DNA from: Dallia pectoralis
Taxonomy: Eukaryota; Chordata; Actinopteri; Esociformes; Umbridae
Direction of reading: 5' to 3'
NCBI GenBank assembly: GCA_029465975.1
Contig: CM055748.1
Span: 62,001-126,000 of the forward strand
Length of the DNA stretch: 64,000 nucleotides
This document shows, piece after piece, positions 37,141 to 48,219 of this stretch (position 1 is its first letter; each line of letters opens with the position of its first letter). A program made the translations under genes and the position numbers. The notes under the pieces are model-generated. The model was not told the DNA's origin. It was given only the letters and a program-made list of their open reading frames with translations, and searched no databases.

Positions 37141-38512
37141 CATTATAGAGTACATTCCACAGTATAGAGTACATTCCACAGTATAGAGTACATTCCACAG
37201 TATAGAGTACATTCCACAGTATAGAGTACATTCCACAGTATAGAGTACATTCCACAGTATAGAGTACATTCCACAGTATAGAGTACATTCCACAGTATAG
37301 AGTACATTCCACAGTATAGAGTACATTCCACAGTATAGAGTACATTCCACAGTATAGAGTACATTCCACAGTATAGAGTACATTCCACAGTATAGAGTAC
37401 ATTCCACAGTATAGAGTACATTCCACAATATAGAGTACATTCCACAATATAGAGTACATTCCACAATATAGAGTACATTCCACAATATAGAGTACATTCC
37501 ACAATATAGAGTACATTCCACAATATAGAGTACATTCCACAATATAGAGTACATTCCACAATATAGAGTACATTCCACAATATAGAGTACATTCCACAGT
37601 ATAGAGTACATTCCACAGTATAGAGTACATTCCACAGTATAGAGTACATTCCACAGTATAGAGTACATTCCGCATTATAGAGTACATTCCGCATTATAGA
37701 GTACATTCCGCATTATAGAGTACATTCCGCATTATAGAGTACATTCCGCATTATAGAGTACATTCCGCATTATAGAGTACATTCCGCATTACGTAGAGTA
37801 CATTCCGCATTACGTAGAGTACATTCCACATTACGTAGAGTACATTCCACATTACGTAGAGTACATTCCACATTACGTAGAGTACATTCCACATTACGTA
37901 GAGTACACTCCACATTACGTAGAGTACACTCCACATTACGTAGAGTACACTCCACATTACGTAGAGTACACTCCACAGTTACGTAGAGTACATTCCACAG
38001 TATAGAGTGCATTCCACGGTATAGAGTGCATTCCACGGTATAGAGTGCATTCCACGGTATAGAGTGCATTCCACGGTATAGAGTGCATTCCACGGTATAG
38101 AGTGCATTCCGCAGTATAGAGTGCATTCCGCAGTATAGAGTACATTCCGCATTATAGAGTACATTCCGCATTATAGAGTACATTCCGCATTATAGAGTAC
38201 ATTCCGCATTATAGAGTGCATTATGTAGAGTACATTCCGCATTACGTAGAGTACATTCCGCATTACGTAGAGTACATTCCGCATTACGTAGAGTACATTC
38301 CGCATTACGTAGAGTACACTCCACATTACGTAGAGTACACTCCACATTACGTAGAGTACACTCCACAGTACGTAGAGTACATTCCACAGTACATAGAGTG
38401 CATTCCACGGTATAGAGTGCATTCCACGGTATAGAGTGCATTCCACAGTATAGAGTGCATTCCACAGTATAGAGTGCATTCCACAGTATAGAGTACATTC
38501 CACATAATAGAT
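37141..38512. repeat. 19/20-bp minisatellite with ordered variant blocks, about 70 copies
   Basis: The unit is AGTACATTCCACAGTATAG. Variants form homogeneous blocks: CACAGTATAG, CACAATATAG, CACAGTATAG, CGCATTATAG, CGCATTACGTAG, CACATTACGTAG, ACTCCACATTACGTAG and GTGCATTCCACGGTATAG. The CGCATTATAG to CACGGTATAG succession then occurs a second time. The copies read open in several minus-strand frames. Confidence 0.96.
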
Positions 38513-38894
38513 TACATCCCACCAAAAGGGCCACAATTTTTTTATGGCGACAATATTATTTTGCTATTGGTGTTGAAGCTGTAGCCAAATAGTCTGAACA
38601 GTTTTTTTTCTGTAAATTACTGTATTCTGTGTTTTCTATAGGACCTGCTTGTCACTTTGTTAGCCTGTTTCTAAGCACTGGCCAGGGCTTTGGGGTGCGA
38701 TACATAAAGAAAGCACTGGGTTTTTGGATTTTGTGGCAATTTCCTTGTCTCTTGCTTATGGTGTTTTTCTACATTCCTCCAGGTATGATCAATTGGGTCA
38801 TTGAGAGGCTGTGGCGGCCCCCCAAGTAGTTGTCACCACGGCGCGGGACATCAGGCCCTCCGTCTGCAGGGTGCTCATCTACCTCCAGAAGGAA

Positions 38895-41800
38895 ATGTCT
38901 AGTGACAGTTGCCACCTGTCCCTCCACCAGCTCCGCCTCCGAGATCAGCCCAGCTCCGCCTCTGACTCTTCAGCCATTACATCTCCCCATGAAGGTAAAT
39001 GTATATATATGAAGAAAATATATATAGAGAAAAGTAACAATTACATAATGCTTATTAATAAATGTGTTTTTGACTAGCCCAAGTTGTTTTTATTGATTAT
39101 ACAGTGTGGTGGGCTGACAGTTCATAATATGTGTGCAATGTTTTTAATTCAGGTATAGTCCCACTTAACCAAATAATTATACTCTATTTACTTGTATTAT
39201 GCAACATAAAACCTTCCACCCTTGACTAGAGAAGTGACATTCTCCCTTTCTCCAGCTTCCCAGATGTTATGTCCCAAAACCAGCAGCTACAGAAGGCCAG
39301 GTGCCCAAGGGCACCAGTATGTTCGTCTGAATGTTGGAGGGGTCCTGTTTTACACCACAGTGCAGGTGCTCACCAGACAGGACTCTGTGCTCAAGGCCAT
39401 GTGGTCAGATGGAGGTGTTCAGTGGTCAGATGGAGGTGTTCAGTGGTCAGATGGAGGTGTTCAGTGGTCAGATGGAGGTGTTCAGTGGTCAGATGGAGGT
39501 GTTCAGTGGTCAGATGGAGGTGTTCAGTGGTCAGGTGGAGGTGTTCATTGGTCAGATGGAGGTGTTCAGTGGTCAGATGGAGGTGTTCATTTTCTGCTCT
39601 GTAACTGACCTGCATTTTCTTCATTGCCTCGACCAGGCTGGATCCTAATCGATCGCAGTGGAAAGCATTTTGGCTCCATTCTGACATACCTACGTGACGG
39701 AGTGGTCACCCTACCATTGGCCCGACAGGGGGCACTGGAGCTGCTGGCAGAGGCCAAATATTACCTCATCCAGGGGCTGGTGGAGCTGTGCGAGGGAGGC
39801 CTGCAGGTCAGATTAAACAAATTGCACCCCTTTCCCTAATGCTGTTCACTACGCCTGAGCACAGACAGCATGGGCTGTATTGGATCAATGTTGTATTAGA
39901 TCAATGTTATATTGGATCAATGTTATATTGGATCAATGTTGGATCAATGCTATAACCACCAATAAGCGTCCTAGTGCTATGTAATATCCAGTTCAGAGGA
40001 TTCCATCATATTGGATCATATTTCTTTCCCAAGAATCTCCCTGCTGAAATGAAACAGATGCAGACATCCATCTACAACTAATTCTGTGTACGCAGCCAAT
40101 AACTGCAGTTTTTTGATTGATAGGACGGTAAGGAGGAGGCTCTGTGTGTCATTCCTGTGGTGACATCTGTCAAGGAAGAGGAGAGGCTCATCCAAGCCTG
40201 CACCAAACCCGTGGTAAAGCTGCTCTACAACCGAAGCAACAACAAGTACTCTTATACCAGGTTAGTTACTGGAGGTCTGGAACCACACACATATTCCATT
40301 ATTTATAATGATCAAAAAGACTTGGGTGACTCTGGGAAGTATCTTAGTTTGGATAACTAGTGATGCCAGTAAGTACCTTAGTTTGGATAACTAGTGATGC
40401 CAGTAAGTACCTTAGTTTGGATAACTAGTGATGCCAGTAAGTATCTTAGTTTGGATAACTAGTGATGCCAGTAAGTATCTTAGTTTGGATAACTAGTGAT
40501 GCCAGTAAGTATCTTAGTTTGGATAACTAGTGATGCCAGTAAGTATCTTAGTTTGGATAACTAGTGATGCCAGTAAGTATCTTAGTTTGGATAACTAGTG
40601 ATGCCAGTAAGTATCTTAGTTTGGATAACTAGTGATGCCAGTAAGTATCTTAGTTTGGATAACTAGTGATGCCAGTAAGTATCTTAGTTTGGATAACTAG
40701 TGATGCCAGTAAGTATCTTAGTTTGGATAACTAGTGATGCCAGTAAGTATCTTAGTTTGGATAACTAGTGATGCCAGTAAGTATCTTAGTTTGGATAACT
40801 AGTGATGCCAGTAAGTATCTTAGTTTGGATAACTAGTGATGCCAGTAAGTATCTTAGTTTGGATAACTAGTGATGCCAGTAAGTATCTTAGTTTGGATAA
40901 CTAGTGATGCTAAGTATCTTAGTTTGGATAACTAGTGATGCCAGTAAGTATCTTAGTTTGGATAACTAGTGATGCCAGTTAAGTATCTTAGTTTGATAAC
41001 TAGTGATGCCAGTAAGTATCTTAGTTTGGATAACTAGTGATGCCAGTAAGTATCTTAGTTTGGATAACTAGTGATGCCAGTAAGTATCTTAGTTTGGATA
41101 ACTAGTGATGCCAGTAAGTATCTTAGTTTGGATAACTAGTGATGCCAGTAAGTACCTTAGTTTGGATAACTAGTGATGCCAGTAAGTATCTTAGTTTGGA
41201 TAACTAGTGATGCCAGTAAGTACCTTAGTTTGGATAACTAGTGATGCCAGTAAGTACCTTAGTTTGGATAACTAGTGATGCCAGTAAGTATCTTAGTTTG
41301 GATAACTAGTGATGCCAGTAAGTACCTTAGTTTGGATAACTAGTGATGCCAGTAAGTATCTTAGTTTGGATAACTAGTGATGCCAGTAAGTACCTTAGTT
41401 TGGATAACTAGTGATGCCAGTAAGTATCTTAGTTTGGATAACTAGTGATGCCAGTAAGTATCTTAGTTTGGATAACTAGTGATGCCAGTAAGTATCTTAG
41501 TTTGGATAACTAGTGATGCCAGTAAGTATCTTAGTTTGGATAACTAGTGATGCCAGTAAGTATCTTATTTTGTTTTACTCCTACATCCAGTCACTAATCA
41601 AGCCGTACACACCCACGCGAGCACTTCGTTCTGCCACCTCAGGCCTCTTGGTAGTGCCATCCCTACGGGAGGGCAACTCCCGATCTGCTCAGTCTAAATT
41701 GTTCTCGGTGCTTGCCCCGCAATGGTGGAACAACTCCACTCTGGAGATCAGATCATCAGACTCTACCAATCTTCAAAAAACGTCTAAAAACATTCCTCTT

Positions 41801-43605
41801 CAAACTGTACCTCCAGTAGCTCCATGGATGGAGCTCCACAACTCTTGCCTGTTCGAAACTTCACTACCGAATCATTCCTCTACGATTATCACCCATTCCT
41901 CCTCTCCTAGCACCCCTTCTATCTCTAGCACTTCCCCCTGCACCCACCCAGGAACAATGTACTTATTGCCTTTTTGATGTGTGTTTTAGCTATATGTGAA
42001 ATGCCTGCACTTATTGTAAGTCGCTCTGGATAAGAGCGTCTGCTAAATGCGCAAAATGTAAATGTACTAAGGGTCTCTCACATCAACTACTACTCAATTG
42101 TTTTTTAGTTGAATACTTACTGTAGCTTTCCAACTGTGGGTTGTGTTTAGTTGAATACTCACTGTAGCTTTCCAACCATGTGTTGTGTTTAGTTGAATAC
42201 TCACTGTAGCTTTCCAACCGTGTGATGTGTTTAGTTGAATACTCACTGTAGCTTTCCAACCGCGGGTTGTGTTTAGTTGAATACTTACTATAGCTTTCCA
42301 TCCGTGGGTTGTGTTTAGTTGAATACTTATTGTAGCTTTCCAACCGTGGGTTGTGTTTAGTTGAATACTTACTGTAGCTTTCCAACTGTGGGTTGTGTTT
42401 AGTTGAATACTTACTGTAGCTTTCCAACCGTGGGTTGTGTTTAGTTGAATACTTACTGTAGCTTTCCGACCGTGGGTTGTGTTTAGTTGAATACTTACTG
42501 TAGCTTTCCGACCATGGGTTGTGTTTAGTTGAATACTTACTGTAGCTTTCCAACCGTGGGTTGTGTTTAGTTGAATACTTACTGTAGCTTTCCAACCGTG
42601 GGTTGTGTTTAGTTGAATACTTATTGTAGCTTTCCGACCGTGGGTTGTGTTTAGTTGAATACTTACTGTAGCTTTCCGACCGTGGGTTGTGTTTAGTTGA
42701 ATACTTACTGTAGCTTTCCAACCGCGGGTTGTGTTTAGTTGAATACTTACTGTAGCTTTCCAACCGTGGGTTGTGTTTAGTTGAATACTTACTGTAGCTT
42801 TCCGACCGTGGGTTGTGTTTAGTTGAATACTTACTGTAGCTTTCCAACCGTGGGTTGTGTTTAGTTGAATACTTACTGTAGCTTTCCAACCGTGGGTTGT
42901 GTTTAGTTGAATACTTACTGTAGCTTTCCAACCGTGGGTTGTGTTTAGTTGAATACTTACTGTAGCTTTCCAACCGTGGGTTGTGTAACTCCACAGTAAT
43001 TCGGATGACAACCTTCTGAAGAACATTGAGCTGTTCGACAAGCTGTCCCTGAGCTACAACGGCCGTGTTCTCGTCATCAAGGACGTTATTGGGGATGAGA
43101 TCTGTTGCTGGTCTTTTTACAGCCAGAGAAGGAAACTGGCAGAGATCTGCTGCACATCCATAGTGTACGCTACAGAGAAGAAGCAGACAAAGGTTCACAC
43201 ACACACACACACACACTGTCTGACAACGTATTGGTGCTTATTTTTTGCGTTACGGACCAGAAATCTTTAGAAGTCTAACTTGACCCTACATTAAAGTGAA
43301 CCTTTAACCTAATCCCTAGTTTTAACCCTAACCAGAACCCTAACCCCTACTTTTAACCCTAACCAGAACCCTATGCCTACAATATTTGTTTCAATGAGGA
43401 ACCACCAAATCTATTCACATTTTTACACATTTTACACATTTTATTAGTCTTCAGAACGATTGCAAAAACAAGCACTCTGTTTTTTGTCTCCTTTTGTCAT
43501 AACTCTAATCTTTTCCTATGTTGTACTGTCTCTATGTCTTTATACCAGGTGGACTTTCCAGAGGCGAGGATCTATGAGGAGACCCTGAATGCCTTGTTGT
43601 ACTAG
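38895..43605 (+). CDS. tnfaip1: TNFAIP1-like BTB/KCTD (BACURD) adaptor, six coding exons, probably damaged
   Basis: BACURD proteins pair with Cullin-3 as substrate adaptors, with RhoA as a known target. The exons are 38895-38994, 39256-39414 (end uncertain), 39637-39806, 40124-40260, 42997-43192 and 43549-43605. Phases agree at every junction. The product up to the first stop is 272 residues. Recognisable blocks are GHQYVRLNVGGVLFYTT (BTB start, about residue 53), WILIDRSGKHFGSILTYLRD, LLAEAKYYLIQGLVELC, SVKEEERLIQACTKPVVKLL, YNRSNNKYSYT, NIELFDKLSL, VIGDEICCWSFYSQRRKLAE and CCTSIVYATEKKQTK. The start gives MSSDSC, resembling the family's MSGDTC; an in-frame ATG at 38811 is an alternative. 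Two oddities: the end of exon 2 is replaced by a 21-bp array, and the stop at 43603 is a TAG where the family has glutamate. The ift20 neighbour supports tnfaip1 over kctd10 or kctd13. Confidence 0.88.
39402..39590 (+). repeat. 21-bp array inside tnfaip1 exon 2, nine copies
   Basis: The unit is TTCAGTGGTCAGATGGAGG plus TG, which in the ancestral frame codes FSGQMEV, the expected BTB segment. The first copy lacks the leading TTCAG, which shifts the frame to WSDGGVQ. Each copy contains ATGGAG followed by GTGTTC, a possible weak donor in the phase needed by exon 3. The segment equivalent to LTDxEG of the family is absent. Confidence 0.9.
40328..41572. repeat. 34-bp minisatellite in tnfaip1 intron 4, about 37 copies
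   Basis: The unit contains AGTAAGTATCTTAGTTTGGA and TAACTAGTGATGCC. Each copy carries CCAGTAAGTA on the sense strand, i.e. a perfect GTAAGT donor hexamer. Short deletions occur at about 40911 and 40980-41000. Confidence 0.96.
41577..42062 (+). mobile_element. L2-type LINE 3' fragment in tnfaip1 intron 4
   Basis: One frame reads YIQSLIKPYTPTRALRSATS, then GLLVVPSLREGNSRSAQSKL and FSVLAPQWWNNST, the C-terminus of an L2/CR1-type reverse transcriptase. The 3' region ends in GTCGCTCTGGATAAGAGCGT and CTGCTAAATGCGCAAAATGT, the conserved fish LINE tail. A shorter relative is inserted at 62912-63117. Confidence 0.8.
42097..42990. repeat. 42-bp minisatellite at the end of tnfaip1 intron 4, about 21 copies
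   Basis: The unit contains GTTTAGTTGAATACTTACTG, TAGCTTTCCAACCGTGGGTT and GT. The last unit runs directly into TAACTCCACAG, the acceptor of exon 5. Minus-strand open frames (NPRLESYSKYSTKH) reflect the 14-codon period. Confidence 0.96.
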
Positions 43606-43800
43606 ACTGCCCTCCCTGTCCCCGACAACAGCCTACTGGAGGCCACACGTCGTCGGCACGCCCCCTGTCACAGCCACTGTGGCTCCCTTAGCGAGGAGGA
43701 GGAAAGCCCTGCCCAGATGGGAGTGGAACTCAGGGAGCGTGTGCGGAGTGTCCATGTCAAGAGGTACAGCTCCCATGACGATCGGCTGCTGGGACACTAA
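43606..43800 (+). other. Conserved tnfaip1 C-terminal tail beyond the in-frame TAG
   Basis: After TAG 43603-43605 the same frame continues for 64 codons to TAA 43798-43800. It contains VPDNSLLEAT, SLSEEEES and ELRERVRSVHVKRYSSHDDR, then LLGH. These match the known TNFAIP1 tail (VPDNSLLEAT, ELRDRVRRIHVKRYS and so on). The tail shows no frameshift. Either the TAG is recent, a sequencing error or an allele, or translation passes it. Confidence 0.85.
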
Positions 43801-43971
43801 GAGCGTGTGGCATATTGTCAACTACCCTATCCTGCGCACACTACAATTGCCGTCGTCATATTCCCATCTCACTGTCCGTCACATTATATTGAGTCCATGG
43901 AAGTTATCGGAAGAATTCTCCAACTTTTTGTTTTTACTGATGGAACTGACAACCTTGCTGAGACTAAGCGC

Positions 43972-44945
43972 TAGCTCTGGAATGTGCCTTCACTCACCAA
44001 TGTTTCAGAGCTGTATCTCTGGAATGTGCCTTCACTCACCAAAGTTTCAGAGCTCTATCTCTGGAATGTGCCTTCACTAACCAAGGTTTCAGAGCTCAAT
44101 TTCTGGAATGTGCCTTCACTCACCAAGATTTCAGAGCTCTATCTCTGGAATGTGCCTTCACTCACCAAGGTTTCAGAGCTTTATCTTTGGAATGTGCCTT
44201 CACTCACCAATGTTTCAGAGCTCTATTTCTGGAATGTGCCTTCACTCATCAAGGTTTCAGAGCTCTAGCTCTGGAATGTGCCTTCACTCATCAAGGTTTC
44301 AGAGCTCTATCTCTGGAATGTGCCTTCACTCACCAAGGTTTCAGAGCTCTAGCTCTGGAATGTGCCTTCACTAACCAAGGTTTCAGAGCTTTATCTTTGG
44401 AATGTGCCTTCACTCACCAATGTTTCAGAGCTCTATCTCTGGAATGTGCCTTCACTCACCAAGGTTTCAGAGCTTTATCTTTGGAATGTGCCTTCACTCA
44501 CCAATGTTTCAGAGCTCTATTTCTGGAATGTGCCTTCACTCATCAAGGTTTCAGAGCTCTAGCTCTGGAATGTGCCTTCACTCATCAATGTTTCAGAGCT
44601 CTAGCTCTGGAATGTGCCTTCACTCACCAATGTTTCAGAGCTCTAGCTCTGGAATGTGCCTTCACTCCCCAATGTTTCAGAGCTCTATCTCTGGAATGTG
44701 CCTTCACTAACCAAGGTTTCAGAGCTTTATCTTTGGAATGTGCCTTCACTCACCAATGTTTCAGAGCTCTATCTCTGGAATGTGCCTTCACTCACCAAGG
44801 TTTCAGAGCTCTAGCTCTGGAATGTGCCTTCACTAACCAAGGTTTCAGAGCTTTATCTTTGGAATGTGCCTTCACTCACCAAGGTTTCAGAGCTCTATTT
44901 CTGGAACGTGCCTTCACTCACCAAGGTTTCAGAGCTCTATCTAGC
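43972..44945. repeat. 42-bp minisatellite in the tnfaip1 3' region, about 23 copies
   Basis: The unit contains CTGGAATGTGCCTTCACTCA and CCAAGGTTTCAGAGCTCTAT. It begins about 170 bp after the TAA, so it is probably in the 3' UTR. Variants (CCAATG, ATCAAG, TTTGG) recur in blocks. Confidence 0.95.
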
Positions 44946-46340
44946 TAAGTTTGTTAACTCTTGACATTCTTCACACAGTCCTGTGTTAAGAAAGTCAATT
45001 ATTATTGTTTGCCAACCTTTAAATTTTTTAACTTTTTGTCACTATTTTTTATATCTGAGAAGAAGAGAAAAGAAAGAGCCTGTAAAGGTAGAAAAAATGT
45101 AAAGACCTCTGCCTCCAGCTGAGGAATTACACTTCCTTTCCAGTGACTTTTAGACACAGGTGATTGGATCATGGCGTTAGATAGTTTTTATGCTTTATTT
45201 CACAGGATATTTGAGTATAGTATAGTATTGTTTCTTTGAAGGATTTGAAACCCATGCTGCAGCAGTACATGATATGACCCGAAAACTCTGGTAAAGAAAA
45301 CACTTGAGAGTAGACAAAGGAACCATCATATATGAAACAGGCTAGCTATACCACATTCTATGACCATTGGGACCACGGGGACAATGTGGTATTAGAGTGC
45401 TATTATAGACCAACACATACAGGACCATGTGGATACAGGTAAAGGACTATGTTTGGCACACTTTTTTTTAACTTTCAGGAATAATGGTGAAGACATTAAA
45501 ATTCTGAAATTCCACAAATAAACATTTAACAAGGCACCCGGTTACCTGAATTGAGTTTTGTATGACTACCTCATAAATCTGCTGTCATCAAGGCTAAGGT
45601 TGGCTCCATTTTTAAATGTAGTATGCACTTTATAATATGATATTTATTTTGACGTTTCGATTTTTGGTTACTATTTCATGAATTTTGTCTTATTTCTTAG
45701 TTTAAATTTCTTCTCTATTATTCTGTAATGTGGAAAATAGTATGAAGAGCCTTGAATGTATGAGTCCAACCCTGTGACTGGGACTAGTCCTAAACTTTCA
45801 TCATTATTAACTTTTCCCTTCAAGGCACAATATGGCTGCCATGCTACCTTACGTCTTTAGCCTGGTGCCTCACAAATTGTGGTTGTGGAAGTGTGTGATT
45901 TTATATGAAAGGTCAATGCTCTGTTGATAATTGCACAATTGAAATACCTTTTTTAATGTTATAACACACTTCATATCATGGCAGTTGTGTATATATTTCA
46001 GTATGAGCTTCATTCAAATGATATAGACAGATTCCCAAATGTCACCCTAGTCACTATATAGTGCCAGGAATTTTGACCACGAGGTTCTATGTAAGGAATA
46101 AGTGCCATGTGGGTTACAATCAGATTTTAATCACTGGTAAATCATGTATAATGAAGGTCTCTAACCACTATAATAGAAAGTCACCGCTCTTTATATCAAG
46201 GTGTTTTGAAAATATAGGAAACTTCAATTGTCCTATAGGCCCCTAGTTACCAGCGCTGTGACGATAGTTAGAAATCGGCCAAATTAAGAAAATCTATTAC
46301 AGAACTATATGCAGGTTATGCAGCTGTATGTACGTACGTA
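44946..46340. other. Downstream of tnfaip1, no gene seen
   Basis: This is unique AT-rich sequence, possibly including the end of the tnfaip1 3' UTR. AATAAA occurs at about 45516 (CACAAATAAACATTTAAC). No coding or transposon signature was recognised. Confidence 0.45.
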
Positions 46341-46560
46341 CAGTTGAAACCAGATATGTACATACACTTCAGAAAGAAACTCAACTTTTATTTCTTTACT
46401 GTCATGCATTAAATCTGAGTAAACTTTTTCTGTTTTAGATCAACACATATTAACATATTTTTTGCATTTGTTAAATGTCAGAATCGAGCGACAGAGAATT
46501 TTGATGTATTTTTTTATCACTTTCATCAAAGTCAGAAGTATACATACACTAGGTTTATTG
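46341..46560. mobile_element. Tc1-like transposon terminus with two direct repeats
   Basis: The outer repeat CAGTTGAAACCAGATATGTA plus CATACACTTC is followed about 180 bp later by CATCAAAGTCAGAAGTATAC plus ATACACT. This is the IR/DR layout of Tc1 elements of the Sleeping Beauty type. The transposase region is absent and a TG tract follows. The other end was not found. Confidence 0.7.
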
Positions 46561-46603
46561 TGTCTTCAAACAAAAATAAAACTCCAGATGATTCCATTCT
46601 GAG

Positions 46604-46840
<237 letters not shown>

Positions 46841-47117
46841 CACATTTCTTATGTTGAGCTGTGTGACAATTTGCAAAACAAACGATTATGACAACAAGTC
46901 AATCAAATAGATATGGAAAACTGAAAATGTGTTTGTGTATTGATAGTTTTAAGTTTTTTTATTACATTCAAATCAATGAATCGTCTCAAATAAGTTTTAT
47001 TGCAGTTTTATCTTTAGTCCTATCAGTCAACTTGGTTTTTGGTAATAAAAAGTGTCAAACAATTAGTCAATATTTTTGTTCAGTATTGGTTTCTTTCTAA
47101 CAATCTAACCAATAATT

Positions 47118-47250
47118 GATTTTTTTATTTAACCAGGTAGGCTAATTGAGAACAAATTCTCATTTGCAATGGCAACTTGGGGAAAAGCTGGGGATTGAAC
47201 CCAGGACATCATACAAACAAAGCATGCACTCTACCACTGAGCTACACCAA
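47118..47250 (-). mobile_element. tRNA-derived SINE
   Basis: On the minus strand a tRNA-like head reads TTGGTGTAGCTCAGTGGTAG (A-box region), then GCATGCTTTG and GGGTTCAATCCCCAGC (B-box and T-arm), resembling tRNA-Ala. It is followed by a body with GAGAATTTGTTCTCAATTAG and a CTACCTGGTTAAATAAA tail. The head is degenerate in the anticodon region, so this is a SINE and not a working tRNA gene. Confidence 0.75.
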
Positions 47251-47655
47251 CTCCTACATACACTCTACCACTGAGCTACACCAACTCCGACATGCACTCT
47301 ACCACTGAGCTACACCAACATGTACTCCACCACTGAGCTACACCAACTCCTACATGCACTCTACCACTGAGCTACACCAACTCCTACATGCACTCTACCA
47401 CTGAGCTACACCAACTCCTACATGCACTCTACCACTGAGCTACACCAACTCCTACATACACTCTACCACTGAGCTACACCAACTCCTACATGCACTCTAC
47501 CACTGAGCTACACCAACTCCTACATGCACTCTACCACTGAGCTACACCAACTCCTACATGCACTCTACCACTGAGATACACCAACTCCTACATGCACTCT
47601 ACCACTGAGTTACACCAACTCCTACATGCACTCTACCACTGAGTTACACCAACTG
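47222..47655. repeat. 34-bp minisatellite made of the SINE's A-box, about 13 copies
   Basis: The unit contains ACTCCTACATGCACTCTACC and ACTGAGCTACACCA. Its reverse complement, TGGTGTAGCTCAGTGGTAGA, is the 5' tRNA head of the neighbouring SINE. The array therefore multiplies the Pol III A-box region without the B-box. Confidence 0.92.
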
Positions 47656-48219
47656 CTCCTATTGTGTTGTGCACCCTCTTGCAATTGCAATACACTTGAC
47701 TGCCTACATTTCCATTGTATTGACATTCTCCCACAGGGTGATAATGATTTTTTATTCTATTAGCAATCATTTATCCAGTTCTGTCATTGATACATATTTT
47801 ACAATATTGGACCGGAGTATGGCTGTTGCTGTCAGATTTCATTGCTAGGCCACTTGGGGGCAGTAGTTAGAGCAATAACGGCAGAGAATATGGACTACGT
47901 TTTGAATTGTTGTATCATGATGGCATATGACGACATTCATTTATTTTGACTGCAGTCTAATGGGATGACATGATTTCTAAATCGGGAAACGCTGGCCTCA
48001 TTATATATGTTGCTTTAACATTGACTTAAACAAACCTATGACATTGATCAGAATACGGGACTATTGAGTTATGTAATGAAAGTTGTTAACTGAAAGAAGC
48101 CCTGTTTCTCATTTCCTTGGGCCGATGTTACAGTTCAATGGAATACATCTAGTGATTGTAACGCTCGTGGATGTAACCGGAAATCGATGACGGATTGAGT
48201 GTTGTTGGTTACCGCTGCT
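47656..48219. other. Intergenic, no gene seen
   Basis: This is unique AT-rich sequence upstream of the sgsm2-like promoter. Confidence 0.5.

Noticed and set aside
37036..38536. Cysteine-rich repeat protein (SILWNVLYTVECTLYCGM)
   Set aside because: It is a translation of the 19-bp array; the same words appear in shifted frames and there is no start context.
38629..38829. Small hydrophobic frame (FWILWQFPCLLLMVFFYI) before tnfaip1
   Set aside because: No family similarity; it probably lies in the 5' untranslated region or intron next to the first coding exon.
42083..43216. 377-codon minus-strand frame with NPRLESYSKYSTKH repeats
   Set aside because: It is antisense to tnfaip1 exon 5 and its intron array; the 42-bp period keeps it open.
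47222..47655. Cluster of tRNA genes on the minus strand
   Set aside because: The units carry only the A-box region; no complete cloverleaf is present, and the one full head belongs to a SINE with a degenerate anticodon region.
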